Shown here: piece after piece, positions 8,531 to 16,162 of the stretch | Numbering within the stretch: position 1 is the stretch's first letter | Layout: each line of letters opens with the position of its first letter | Position numbers and translations under genes: made by a program | The notes under the pieces: generated by a model | The model's database searches: none | What the model saw: only the letters and a program-made list of their open reading frames with translations | What the model was told of the DNA's origin: nothing | NCBI GenBank assembly: GCA_003635305.1 | Contig: PYJE01000183.1 | Coordinates: 1-36,594, forward strand | DNA: 36,594 bases | Reading direction: 5' to 3' | From: Candidatus Poribacteria bacterium | Lineage (GTDB): Bacteria; Poribacteria; WGA-4E; WGA-3G

Positions 8531-9457
8531 TTAGGACAGATAGGTTTGGCAGAATTCGCGCGCTTCCCGCACCGCTCGCGCTTCGCCGTGTTGAATCTCC
8601 AACACTTTCACGACATCTGCCGGCACTTGTGCGAACACTTCATCCCAATCTAAGTCTCCCGTGCCGGGCAGATGATACGCCTCAATCCCTTGCAAGTCGT
8701 GCAGATTCACGCCGATAAGATGCGCCGCGTATGCCTCCAGCCAGGATGCTGCGCGGCACAAACCGAGGCATTCCTGCATCGCGGCGTGTGCCACATCGTG
8801 CCAATAGCGCATCGGACTGCCGTAGAACTCCTGAAAAAACAGTCCCACTTCGTCAAAATTCGGAATTTGATAATAGCGCGGGCGATTTTCAATGGCAATG
8901 TGGAGGTGCATCCGCAAGGCGCGTTCATTCAATTCGTCTAGGCTTCGGAAGACAGCGTCGCGATGCTTCGCCTGCTTCCGCTTTCGCCATTCTGTCGCCT
9001 CGGTTACCTTTTTGCTGAACGCCTCAAACTCGCGTTCACCATAATCGTAAAGGGCTTCCAGCAGATAACTTCTGTCGTAGGTATCCACTTCGCCGAGGTG
9101 TAGCACGACTATCGGCACTTCCAATTCAACGGCGAGTTCCATCGTTCGCACAGTCCGACGGATTGCTTCCTTTCGTTCATCGGTGTTAAGACTGGCGAGG
9201 TGAACCAGCTCGTGCCGCCTGCTTCCCGGCGCGCGATTCCCTGGTGTGGGTGGCTGCGATAGGTTTGGACTCGGACAGAAATTATGGATAGAACAAGGCG
9301 GCTTTTCGCGGAGAAGCGGCTTGAGCTGCTCAACCTGCTCATGCGTCAGGTGTTGGCTGAGTTCAATCGTCTCAAAACCGAGTGCCTTCAGTTCGTCAAA
9401 CAGTGCCGCGCCATCGGGTTGTTTTAAAGCGTTCCAGAGTGTTGAAATGGCTAACAT
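8531..9457 (-). CDS. Sugar phosphate isomerase/epimerase-like TIM-barrel protein (AP_endonuc_2)
   Basis: A 308-residue xylose isomerase-like barrel. Visible elements are LKALGFETIELSQHL (strand/helix 1), CSIHNFCPSP, VPIVVLHLGEVDTYDR, the long helical RSYLLEALYDYGEREFEAF, LHIAIENRPRYYQIPNFDEVG (metal-ligand Glu position), MRYWHDVAHAAM, LIGVNLHDLQG, and a terminal VVKVLEIQHGE. Members isomerise or epimerise sugars or act on inositol derivatives; the substrate is unknown. It lies four bases upstream of the small protein at 8527 and four downstream of purN, so a purN-led operon is possible. Confidence 0.8.
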   Translation of the reverse strand: MLAISTLWNALKQPDGAALFDELKALGFETIELSQHLTHEQVEQLKPLLREKPPCSIHNFCPSPNLSQPPTPGNRAPGSRRHELVHLASLNTDERKEAIRRTVRTMELAVELEVPIVVLHLGEVDTYDRSYLLEALYDYGEREFEAFSKKVTEATEWRKRKQAKHRDAVFRSLDELNERALRMHLHIAIENRPRYYQIPNFDEVGLFFQEFYGSPMRYWHDVAHAAMQECLGLCRAASWLEAYAAHLIGVNLHDLQGIEAYHLPGTGDLDWDEVFAQVPADVVKVLEIQHGEARAVREAREFCQTYLS

Positions 9458-9461
9458 GTTT

Positions 9462-10070
9462 TTAGGTGGCTGTCACAATAACTTTTCGCCCCTCAATTCT
9501 CAATTTTCCCTGCGCGTACCACTGAATCACCTGCGGATAGAGTTGATGTTCTTCAATTTGGATGCGCGCATGCAGGCTTGCTTCATCGTCCGTATCAAAC
9601 ACGGGCACCGCTGTCTGTGCGATAATCGGGCCGGAATCGACTCCTTCATCGACGAAATGCACAGTAACCCCGGTGACTTTCACCCCATACGCCAACGTAT
9701 CGGCGACAGGATGCGCGCCCGGAAAAGCGGGCAGCAGCGTTGGATGCACGTTGAGGATACGATTCCGATATTTGCGGACAAATGGCGGTTGAAACAGTCT
9801 CATAAACCCCGCGAGGACTATCAATTCCGCGCGTGCCCGCTCAATCTCTCGTGAAATTGCAGCATCAAAATCGACACGGTTCTTAAAATTCTGGGGTTTG
9901 ACAACGCGCGTTGGGATGCCAACATGTTCCGCGCGCGTGAGAGCATAAGCCCCCGTCCGGTCGCTGATAACAACAGCGATGTCGATGCCGCTGTTTGGTT
10001 CTTGATGGAGTTGCTCAATCAGGGTTTGCAGGTTAGTTCCGCTCCCTGAAACGAGGACAGCTATCTTCAT
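9462..10070 (-). CDS. purN: Phosphoribosylglycinamide formyltransferase
   Basis: PurN transfers a formyl group from 10-formyltetrahydrofolate to GAR, the third step of de novo purine synthesis. The 202-residue protein starts MKIAVLVSGSGTNLQTLIEQ (phosphate-binding loop) and has the catalytic residues Asn107 and His109 in ILNVHPTLLPAFPG and Asp145 in VDEGVDSGPII, matching the known triad of the E. coli enzyme. Length is normal. No other pur genes are in the window; it leads a tight (-) group with the isomerase and small protein. Confidence 0.93.
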   Translation of the reverse strand: MKIAVLVSGSGTNLQTLIEQLHQEPNSGIDIAVVISDRTGAYALTRAEHVGIPTRVVKPQNFKNRVDFDAAISREIERARAELIVLAGFMRLFQPPFVRKYRNRILNVHPTLLPAFPGAHPVADTLAYGVKVTGVTVHFVDEGVDSGPIIAQTAVPVFDTDDEASLHARIQIEEHQLYPQVIQWYAQGKLRIEGRKVIVTAT

Positions 10071-10136
10071 ATTTTCCTTTTTCGCAATGCGTTTGATAAG
10101 GGTTTCTGATGCAAATACGCCTTTCTCCGTAAACCT

Positions 10137-10157
10137 GTCATCGACGTTGTCGATGAC
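10137..10157. repeat. Perfect short inverted repeat (hairpin)
   Basis: GTCATCGAC, a GTT loop, then GTCGATGAC: a 9-bp perfect stem in the 181-bp gap between the VWA gene and purN. Neither side carries a clear T-tract, so it may be an operator or RNA hairpin in the purN leader rather than a terminator. Confidence 0.6.
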
Positions 10158-10251
10158 TACGTTTTCGATGTTGTTGATTCATGCTGATAAGGACTGATTT
10201 CGCAGGTTACCCATTTATGATGATTATCGGAACGGACTGTCTCTCCGGCCG

Positions 10252-12015
10252 CTACCAATACAAATTATTTGTGGTATGTCCTTCCGGAATGGGCACCCAC
10301 ACACCGCCTGTCTTCGCCGCTACCTGCTGTTGGAAATCGTCAAAAGTGCCGATGACGCTGACACGCGCATGCATTTGCTGCAAGAGTTGAATTGTCGCTG
10401 CCGCCGAGTATTTGCCCTCGGCAGGTTCATCGGTAATCAGGATGAGATGCAACTGCGCGTTCGGGCGGCGTTGCATCCGCCGCAATCCTTCTTCCACTGC
10501 ATCTAGCAACATTTCATTCTCTTGGCACGGCAATTCAGCGATTTTCCGCACTTGCCCCAGCGTCTGCGGCGGATTGAAAACGTTCACCATATTGACAGAG
10601 GCGCGCGTCCGGAACCGCACTACGCCGATTTGGTAGTCAATCAGCGCGTTATCCCAATCTTGAACGAGGAGTTCAAGCTGCTGCAAAAAGTGTGGCAGTT
10701 TGTCCTCCATGCTCTTGCTGGCATCAATAAAAAGGATAACGTCAAGTGGTGTCTGCCCACCTTGTTCGGCGGCGTGCTTTGTCAACGCGCCGCCGATTTT
10801 CCCGATGTTTGCCCATTGTGCGTTGCGCAGCGTCTGCATTTTAGAACGAACGGCCCCGGGCGAATGCGGCTTCGGTATTCCCCGCGGCTTCGGCGCGTCT
10901 TGCGGAATGCGGTGCCACTTGCCGCTTGTCTCTGCTGCTAATTTCTGATGTTCGTCGTCGCGGAGCCCAAGCACATTCACCGCGATGCCAAACTCGCGGC
11001 AGTATGCGATGGCATCGTCTACCGTCCGTTTTTTTAGACTCGTGAACGTTTCGTCGGTGACGAGAATAAAATGCCGTTTGGAAGTAGCCCGAAATCGGAG
11101 TTCCTTCACCGTCTGCACGATGGCATCCAGCGCGTTTTCATCTTGTTGCGGGGTTATCCCGCGGATGGTGCGTTTGTATTCGGCGAGACTCTTCGTCAAC
11201 TGAAACACTTTAATGATGTTTCGCTCCAAGTCTTGGTGCATCCAGAATTGCGTCAAACCGAGCGCGTAATCGATTTTGGCGGCGGTGTAGACATCAATCA
11301 TCGCCATCAAATGTTCCGCAACAGCCTTGATATTATCGCCCATGCTGCCGCTTGCATCGATGAGAAAAACGACATCAACCGGTCTGCCGTCGCTCGTTGC
11401 CACGATTTCCTGCGCGAGCCCTTTCATTAACTGACGAAATTGCGTCTGATTGACAACCGGCGGGTTTTTCGGGTTATCTTTGGAGGCGAAGACTTCTTCG
11501 TGGGCTGTCTGCGCCGTGACGTTAAGCATCGTGGAAGAACTTTTCGGCACGCGTAACACGCCGCTCCGTTTCGTCCCGTAGCTGCTGCCGCCTGTCACGC
11601 CAGTTGCCTCAGTCGTCGGCAGCTCACGCGCAACGTTCCACAGCGCACGTGAAGCAGTGCTGACATCCGGCGTTACTTCCGGTGAGACAAGCACCTGACT
11701 CAGGCGCGGCTGCGTGGTATCCACCGGGCGTGTTGACACGAGACTCGGTTGAAATCCTACCTCCGGTGCAATGGATTCCACCTTCGCGATGGAGACAGCC
11801 GCTGTATCTCGCAGCGGCTCGCGAAAAGCGGGCGCGTGCTTTTTCAGCGGCACCTTCGGTTGAAGTGGTTTGGCCACGGGTATCAACGCCGCCTCGATGC
11901 TCCCCTTTACCGGCGACAGCGGCTGATTTTGCATCAGGACGTAGAATGCTGTCACCAACAAAAATAAATGGAGACTTAGTGAGATGAACAAGGCGCGACG
12001 TGTTGCAGACTTCAT
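10252..12015 (-). CDS. Membrane-anchored protein with two von Willebrand factor A domains
   Basis: I set the start at ATG 12015 (587 aa) because the transmembrane segment (about residues 7-28, ALFISLSLHLFLLVTAFYVL) begins there; the track's 12051 adds 12 unlikely residues. A Pro/Lys/Ala-rich linker follows (KPLQPKVPLKKH), then VWA domain 1 with MIDAS DASGSMG near 220 and FILVTDE near 320, and VWA domain 2 with a degenerate DASKSMED near 431 and LILITDEPAEGK. The second domain has Lys instead of Gly in DxSxS, keeping the metal-ligand positions. The bulk is expected in the periplasm. Its position next to the sigma/anti-sigma pair suggests shared regulation. Ligand is unknown. Confidence 0.8.
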   Translation of the reverse strand: MKSATRRALFISLSLHLFLLVTAFYVLMQNQPLSPVKGSIEAALIPVAKPLQPKVPLKKHAPAFREPLRDTAAVSIAKVESIAPEVGFQPSLVSTRPVDTTQPRLSQVLVSPEVTPDVSTASRALWNVARELPTTEATGVTGGSSYGTKRSGVLRVPKSSSTMLNVTAQTAHEEVFASKDNPKNPPVVNQTQFRQLMKGLAQEIVATSDGRPVDVVFLIDASGSMGDNIKAVAEHLMAMIDVYTAAKIDYALGLTQFWMHQDLERNIIKVFQLTKSLAEYKRTIRGITPQQDENALDAIVQTVKELRFRATSKRHFILVTDETFTSLKKRTVDDAIAYCREFGIAVNVLGLRDDEHQKLAAETSGKWHRIPQDAPKPRGIPKPHSPGAVRSKMQTLRNAQWANIGKIGGALTKHAAEQGGQTPLDVILFIDASKSMEDKLPHFLQQLELLVQDWDNALIDYQIGVVRFRTRASVNMVNVFNPPQTLGQVRKIAELPCQENEMLLDAVEEGLRRMQRRPNAQLHLILITDEPAEGKYSAAATIQLLQQMHARVSVIGTFDDFQQQVAAKTGGVWVPIPEGHTTNNLYW

Positions 12016-12084
12016 GGTGGTTTCTCTTGCACATTCGCGAGGAGCAGGCACTCGCGTTACGGGAAGTAGTTCTTCCTATGAGTT

Positions 12085-12735
12085 CTATCGGAATTGAGGC
12101 ATTTTCAACGAACGTTTCGGTTGCTCGTCCCGAATTACCTCAAAAGAGATTAGTTTTTCAGCGGTATCAAGTTCCGCTTGTGCGGTGCCGGCAAACCTAT
12201 CGCCGGGCGGCGCGTAAAGCGTCACACCTACCATCGTGAAAATGGTAAAGCAGAGCGCGAACGTGCCGGCTAACCCCGGCGGGCTGTGCGCGGGGATGTT
12301 TTGCCGCGCCCATCCGAGCGAAGTCTCAACGCACCGCGCAAGACGCTTCCCGATAGCAAACAATGGTGAACGGTGTTCCCGTTGATGCTGATACATTTTC
12401 GAGGCGCGCGTCACGACACTAGCCACGAAATCATCGGATGATGGAAGAGACTCCTCCGCGCGGAGAAACTTATCCATTTGCTCCAACCGCCGCACGTGAA
12501 ACGCGCAATTCGGGCACCGTTTCAGATGCTGCCGGACGAGTAGCCGTTTCCACGCCGGCAGCTCCTTGTCAATGTAGGCTGAAAAGTGCGTGTGAAGTTC
12601 TTCGCAGTGCCTTGTCGGCGGGATTTCCCATTCCCGATGTTTGTATGTCGGCTTGCTTTGTTCAGCGACTCCCAGGCTGATAACGTTGTCTTTCCAGGCT
12701 GTCTTGACGTTGTCGAGCCTTGCATCATTTTTCAT
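12085..12735 (-). CDS. Anti-sigma factor with N-terminal zinc finger and one transmembrane helix
   Basis: A 216-residue protein. The cytosolic part carries a ZAS-type zinc-binding motif: CEELHTHFSAYIDKELP at 44-60, then His70, Cys74 and Cys77 in RQHLKRCPNC. One transmembrane helix lies at about 154-175 (GLAGTFALCFTIFTMVGVTLY), leaving a short periplasmic tail. Such proteins hold an ECF sigma factor until a signal triggers release, often by proteolysis. Its start lies 11 bases inside the 3' end of the sigma gene, so the two are translationally coupled. The N-terminal extension of about 40 residues before the finger is longer than usual. Confidence 0.85.
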   Translation of the reverse strand: MKNDARLDNVKTAWKDNVISLGVAEQSKPTYKHREWEIPPTRHCEELHTHFSAYIDKELPAWKRLLVRQHLKRCPNCAFHVRRLEQMDKFLRAEESLPSSDDFVASVVTRASKMYQHQREHRSPLFAIGKRLARCVETSLGWARQNIPAHSPPGLAGTFALCFTIFTMVGVTLYAPPGDRFAGTAQAELDTAEKLISFEVIRDEQPKRSLKMPQFR

Positions 12736-13321
12736 TGACGTTTTCCCCCAATCCTGCCTTGATGAGCAGTTTTTTCATGCGCTGTCGCGCGCGGTGCACT
12801 AACGCTTTCACCGCGCCTTCGGAGATGCCGAGAATGTCGGCCACTTCTTCATAGCGCAAATCTTGGTATGTGACAAGCGTTAACGCTAGCCGTTGATTCT
12901 CTGGAAGCTGCGCCAGTGCCTTTCGGACAATCTGCCGCCGTTCCTCTTTCTCCGCCAGCGCGTCTGGCTGATAGCGCGTATCCTGCATCATGCTTGTTTC
13001 GTGGATATCCGCGCCGTCTTCCACCAAATCTTCAAAAAAGTAGGTATTCCGCCGCGCCCGATTTCGCACCTCGTTTCGGGACAAGTTGGTAGCGATGGTA
13101 TACATCCAACTTTTGAAGGAAGCCGTTGGTTGATAGCGGCTCGCGTTTTGGAAGACGCGGAGAAACGTCTCCTGCGCCAGGTCTTCCGCACGGTGATAGT
13201 CGTTAATAAGCCGATGAATGTAGTTAATCAGCGGCTCCTGATGCCGCCGCACCAACAATTCAAACGCGCTCATATCACCCTTCCCGCTTTGCATGATCAG
13301 GTCTTCGTCTGAAACAAACAT
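12725..13321 (-). CDS. ECF (RpoE-like) sigma-70 factor
   Basis: A 198-residue extracytoplasmic-function sigma factor. Region 2 covers about 15-85 (AFELLVRRHQEPLINYIHRL, DYHRAEDLAQETFLRVFQ, FKSWMYTIATNLSRNEVR), then an acidic linker, and sigma region 4 at about 135-188 (LPENQRLALTLV, YEEVADILGISEGAVKALVHRAR). It should direct RNA polymerase to a small regulon, probably including its own operon. It overlaps the anti-sigma gene by 11 bases. No Shine-Dalgarno site is seen before the ATG; a promoter-like pair ends three bases before it. Confidence 0.93.
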   Translation of the reverse strand: MFVSDEDLIMQSGKGDMSAFELLVRRHQEPLINYIHRLINDYHRAEDLAQETFLRVFQNASRYQPTASFKSWMYTIATNLSRNEVRNRARRNTYFFEDLVEDGADIHETSMMQDTRYQPDALAEKEERRQIVRKALAQLPENQRLALTLVTYQDLRYEEVADILGISEGAVKALVHRARQRMKKLLIKAGLGENVNEK

Positions 13322-13324
13322 TTT

Positions 13325-13352
13325 TGTATCTCGCGGGATGGACGCAATTCAA
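13325..13352 (-). promoter_or_regulatory. Possible promoter of the sigma factor gene
   Basis: On the minus strand TTGAAT and GATACA are separated by 16 bases, with the -10-like element ending three bases before the ATG, so the transcript would be nearly leaderless. This is a weak match, and an ECF-type autoregulated promoter could overlap it. Confidence 0.3.
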
Positions 13353-13363
13353 GCACTTCCCAC

Positions 13364-13389
13364 CGGTAGGCGCGGTTTGAAAGCGCGTT
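13364..13389. repeat. Dispersed palindromic repeat, family A (shortened)
   Basis: CGGTAGGCGCGG, TTTGAAA, GCGCG: left arm intact, right arm shortened. It lies in the gap between the TPR gene and the sigma gene. Confidence 0.75.
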
Positions 13390-13401
13390 TTTGCGTCTGT
13401 C

Positions 13402-13929
13402 CTATTTGAGTTTGAGCCGCAAGGCAGTTTTATAGGCAGCCACTGCTTCGCGACGCTTGCCTTGGAACGTGTAAACGGCACCGAGTTCGGAATGCAGCTC
13501 GGCATGATGCGGAATAAAATGGATGGCGCGCTGATAAACCTCAATCGCCTCATCGTAGCGTTTCAGCAGGCGATAGGTAGCGGCGAGATTGAGATGCGCC
13601 GCTGCTTCCTTCGGTTCACACGCAATCGCCTTTTTGTAGGCATCAAGTGCCTGCTCATAATCACCGAGCATAAAACGCGCTAAGCCGAGATGGAAATGCG
13701 CCTCTGCAGATTCGCGGTTGTGTTGCAACACCGTCTCAAATGCCGCAATCGCTTCCGGATACTGCCGCGCTTTTAACGCCGCTGCACCCTGCTTTAAGTG
13801 CTTCGCGACAGTTTGATACGTGTGAATATCGACGCGCCCGCGTTGAACGTGGTCTGCCCGTTTCCGGCTTTCGGAGACGCTTGTCGCATCGCTTGGAGTT
13901 AGGTTGCGGTTCTCATTCGGCTTATCCAT
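13402..13929 (-). CDS. Tetratricopeptide repeat protein
   Basis: A 175-residue protein with a charged N-terminus (1-40) and about four TPR units from residue 41: LKQGAAALKARQYPEAIAAF, AHFHLGLARFMLGDYEQALD, AHLNLAATYRLLKRYDEAIE, LHSELGAVYTFQGKRREAVA. TPRs form superhelical protein-binding surfaces. No signal peptide is evident, so it is probably cytosolic. It starts one base after the stop of the SUMF1-like gene, so the two are almost certainly one operon. Partner is unknown. Confidence 0.85.
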   Translation of the reverse strand: MDKPNENRNLTPSDATSVSESRKRADHVQRGRVDIHTYQTVAKHLKQGAAALKARQYPEAIAAFETVLQHNRESAEAHFHLGLARFMLGDYEQALDAYKKAIACEPKEAAAHLNLAATYRLLKRYDEAIEVYQRAIHFIPHHAELHSELGAVYTFQGKRREAVAAYKTALRLKLK

Positions 13930-13930
13930 A

Positions 13931-14836
13931 TTACTGCCTGTTTATATCGCGCGCGATGCGGCATCCGATGACGAATTCGGCATACCCTTTGCTAAAAAAA
14001 TCGTAACTCGTGCAGGTGCTGTAGTCGTGATTGTAATACCATGCGCCGCCGCACGCAACGCGGAAATTGCCGGCATCGTCATAAGGCGTGCAGGTCCACT
14101 CCCACACATTTCCCACCATATCGTAGCAACCGAAGGAGCTCACACCGCCGAGAAAAGTGCCGACCGGGGTGGTGTCATCTGCACCGAGTTCAGCGGTATT
14201 GCATCGCGGTTTATCAATCTCATCTCCCCAGGGAAAGAGCCTATCGTCGGCACCTCGTGCGGCGTATTGCCATTCGGGAAAGGTTGGTAATCTGCCTCCG
14301 ACGTAAGTGGCATACGCCTCGGCATCTTCGCAGGTAACCCAGACGACAGGATGATCTCCCTGATTTTCGGGGTAGGTTCCCCCTGTCCAATTCTGTGGCG
14401 GTTCGCGGCCCGTGTCCACCACAAACCGCTGATATTGCGCGTTCGTGACAGGATAGACGCTCATCTCATAAGCGTCAACTTCAAGCGGCGCGCAGTCCTC
14501 GCCGATAAGCGCGGTGCCTGCGGGAATACGAACGGTTGCATCCAGCACTTGCAGTGCGGCATCGCGTACCTGTTTATCCGAATGCGCCAGCGCGTATCCC
14601 ATCGGTGAGATGAGTCCGCCGACAGGCGGTATCAAGGTTTGCGGCATCTTTTCCCAGCCGAGTTCGGTAGTTAACAAGAGCCGTGCTGCGTCGCGGAGTG
14701 CATCGTTGAAATGCCAGAGCCAATACTCTCGGAGGAGTTTCTGAAATGCCGCCGGGTCATCGCTGTCAATTAGCGCGATGCGGGTTTCCTTCAGCCGTGT
14801 GATATTGAGGATATGCTGGTTTGAACCGTTGTTCAT
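13931..14836 (-). CDS. SUMF1/FGE-fold protein (formylglycine-generating enzyme-like), probably not a true FGE
   Basis: The start is set at ATG 14836 (301 aa) because GGGGGAGC lies just before it; the track's 14914 would overlap mazF by 65 bases. The first 110 residues are a helical region of unknown function (ALRDAARLLLTTELGWEKMP). The SUMF1 domain then follows: VDAYEMSVYPVTNAQYQRFV, GDHPVVWVTCEDAEAYATYV, GRLPTFPEWQYAARGADD, FPWGDE, YDMVGNVWEWT, CGGAWYYNHDY and a closing GCRIAR. The paired active-site cysteines of true FGEs are not apparent in the GGAWYYNHDYSTC segment, so it is more likely a binding or ergothioneine/peptide-modifying relative. It is coupled to the TPR gene downstream. Confidence 0.78.
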   Translation of the reverse strand: MNNGSNQHILNITRLKETRIALIDSDDPAAFQKLLREYWLWHFNDALRDAARLLLTTELGWEKMPQTLIPPVGGLISPMGYALAHSDKQVRDAALQVLDATVRIPAGTALIGEDCAPLEVDAYEMSVYPVTNAQYQRFVVDTGREPPQNWTGGTYPENQGDHPVVWVTCEDAEAYATYVGGRLPTFPEWQYAARGADDRLFPWGDEIDKPRCNTAELGADDTTPVGTFLGGVSSFGCYDMVGNVWEWTCTPYDDAGNFRVACGGAWYYNHDYSTCTSYDFFSKGYAEFVIGCRIARDINRQ

Positions 14837-14849
14837 GCTCCCCCACGTG

Positions 14850-15209
14850 CTAGAGTTCACCCGTAATTTCCAAGAGGGTTCCAAGTTTTTGTAACACCTC
14901 TTCCATCGTTTCATCGGGCATTTCGCAGATAAATATGGCTTCCCGTTCCGGCCACGCTATGCACCGGACCTGGTCTGCGAGAATAACCCCAACTATAGGC
15001 AATCCGGTAGGGATAGGCACCTCAAAAGGGTAGCCTTTGACTCGCGTCGTGATTGGACAGATGACTGCCAGCTTCGCGTCTCGGTTGTATTCGCTTTGCG
15101 ATAGGACAAGGGCGGGACGATGGCCGGCCTGCTCAGACCCTTTGTGAGGGTTCAAGTCAATCCATACCACATCGCCTCGCCACGGAAAGTAATCGGTTGT
15201 TCCTACCAT
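14850..15209 (-). CDS. mazF: MazF/PemK-type mRNA endoribonuclease toxin
   Basis: A 119-residue toxin of the type II TA family that cleaves mRNA at specific sequences. The family signatures are WRGDVVWIDLNPHKGSEQAG, HRPALVLSQSEYN, KLAVICPITTRVKGYPFEV (catalytic Arg/Thr region) and GVILADQVRCIAW. Its ATG lies inside the last codons of the antitoxin gene (7-base overlap), the usual coupling for mazEF. The SUMF1-like gene starts 14 bases after its stop. The toxin looks intact. Confidence 0.92.
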   Translation of the reverse strand: MVGTTDYFPWRGDVVWIDLNPHKGSEQAGHRPALVLSQSEYNRDAKLAVICPITTRVKGYPFEVPIPTGLPIVGVILADQVRCIAWPEREAIFICEMPDETMEEVLQKLGTLLEITGEL

Positions 15210-15607
15210 ACCTCTTTGCCCACCGGCGGCCCGAAGTCAATCTCTTCGTGCCGGTTTTCCTCTGTGATTTGTGCCAAGAGGTCTTTGAGCGTGTAATCCG
15301 GCTTCCTGACACGGATGCGCGGTTCCTCCGTTCGAGTCCGTTTAGCAGGAGAGGGTGCTTTAACCTGTTCCGCATCCGGGGACTGCTTCAGTTCCTCTGC
15401 ACGAAAGAAATACGTCTCTTCCGGAATCTCGCGCACCGGTTGCCCTGCACACGCCACATCAACTGCGGTTTGCTCAGCGTCTTCCGATTTGGGCAGCTGC
15501 GCTAAAAGAGCTGCCAGCGTATAATCAGGTTTCCTGACACGAATACGCGGTTCTTCTGTCCGCGTGCGCTTGCCTGGAACCTTAAGATTGTTCTTTTCAG
15601 GAGTCAT
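15203..15607 (-). CDS. MazE-like antitoxin lacking the AbrB DNA-binding half, with a duplicated C-terminal motif
   Basis: The last 36 residues, RVRKPDYTLKDLLAQITEEN then RHEEIDFGPPVGKEVW, are the classic MazE C-terminal toxin-binding segment. Upstream, where MazE normally has a SpoVT/AbrB swapped-hairpin domain (about 45 residues with WGNS...RIPK), no such sequence is seen. Instead the segment KRTRTEEPRIRVRKPDYTL and LLAQ occurs twice, at about residues 13-37 and 88-112, separated by an acidic linker. At 134 aa it is far longer than usual MazE (about 80). It probably neutralises the toxin encoded at 15209; whether it can bind DNA for autoregulation is doubtful. GGAAGG lies about 13 bases before the ATG. 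Confidence 0.82.
   Translation of the reverse strand: MTPEKNNLKVPGKRTRTEEPRIRVRKPDYTLAALLAQLPKSEDAEQTAVDVACAGQPVREIPEETYFFRAEELKQSPDAEQVKAPSPAKRTRTEEPRIRVRKPDYTLKDLLAQITEENRHEEIDFGPPVGKEVW
15282..15347 (-). repeat. Intragenic direct duplication in the mazE-like gene (copy nearer the 3' end)
   Basis: Encodes KRTRTEEPRIRVRKPDYTL; partner copy at 15506-15575 in the same orientation and frame. The two share TTCCTGACACG and CGCGGTTC blocks on the plus strand with scattered, mostly synonymous, differences, so the duplication is not recent. Confidence 0.75.
15506..15575 (-). repeat. Intragenic direct duplication in the mazE-like gene (copy nearer the 5' end)
   Basis: Partner of 15282-15347. It replaces the position where the AbrB-type domain would be expected. 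Confidence 0.75.
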
Positions 15608-15722
15608 TTTTGTTGATACCCTTCCTTTCCCATAGTTGACGCAAATGCCACGAGTCGCTGCCTGTCCGCGCGGTTACAAACAAGGTAGGCGGTGCTGGTT
15701 TTGCGTCAGTCTTATATCTCTA

Positions 15723-15752
15723 ATTATAGCACAGTGCGCGTCCAAATAGCAA
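15723..15752 (-). promoter_or_regulatory. Promoter of the mazEF-like operon
   Basis: Minus strand TTGCTA, 18 bases, TATAAT, with a TGTGC extension before the -10. It lies about 115 bases upstream of the antitoxin start and is the only good sigma-70-type match in this gap. Confidence 0.6.
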
Positions 15753-15772
15753 GTTTTTTGCACGCGCGCAAT

Positions 15773-16162
15773 CTACGTCGTCAATACCCCGGTCGAAGCA
15801 TGGATTTGGACAAATTTCCATGCCCCATCAACCCTTTCCAAAACCCCTGTCATCCGCATGACAAACTCTTCGATTGGGTTTCCTTGCCACCGGAGCCGCC
15901 AGATTTGTCGCGTATAGAACCACGCCGCCTCGTTCCGCACTTGCACATCAAGGTTGAGAAAGGTGATGCTGAAATCCTCGGTGCTGGCGACATGGTTCTC
16001 ATAATACGCTGCAATTTCCGAGCCGCCTGTGAGAATCTCCCCGGCATCCGTTCCGATTTTCACGTAGTGCGAAACGGGATGCATGAGCTCGATGAGGTTT
16101 TCAGCATCTCTGGCGACGAGCGCGTCAAAATACGCTGTCACCGTATCATGCGCAGTCTTCAT
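15773..16162 (-). CDS. SnoaL/NTF2-like fold protein
   Basis: I use ATG 16162 (129 aa, MKTAHDTVTAYFDALVARDA), the first Met of the conserved fold; the track's 16195 would overlap the upstream gene by 50 bases. The pattern TVTAYFDALVARDAENLIEL, VKIGTDAGEILTGGSEIAAY and a C-terminal GAWKFVQIHAS matches small NTF2-like cone proteins (SnoaL_3/DUF4440 type), which include isomerases and hydrolases but are often of unknown role. It overlaps the haem-oxygenase-fold gene by 17 bases, so the two are coupled. It ends just before the mazEF promoter. Confidence 0.75.
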   Translation of the reverse strand: MKTAHDTVTAYFDALVARDAENLIELMHPVSHYVKIGTDAGEILTGGSEIAAYYENHVASTEDFSITFLNLDVQVRNEAAWFYTRQIWRLRWQGNPIEEFVMRMTGVLERVDGAWKFVQIHASTGVLTT

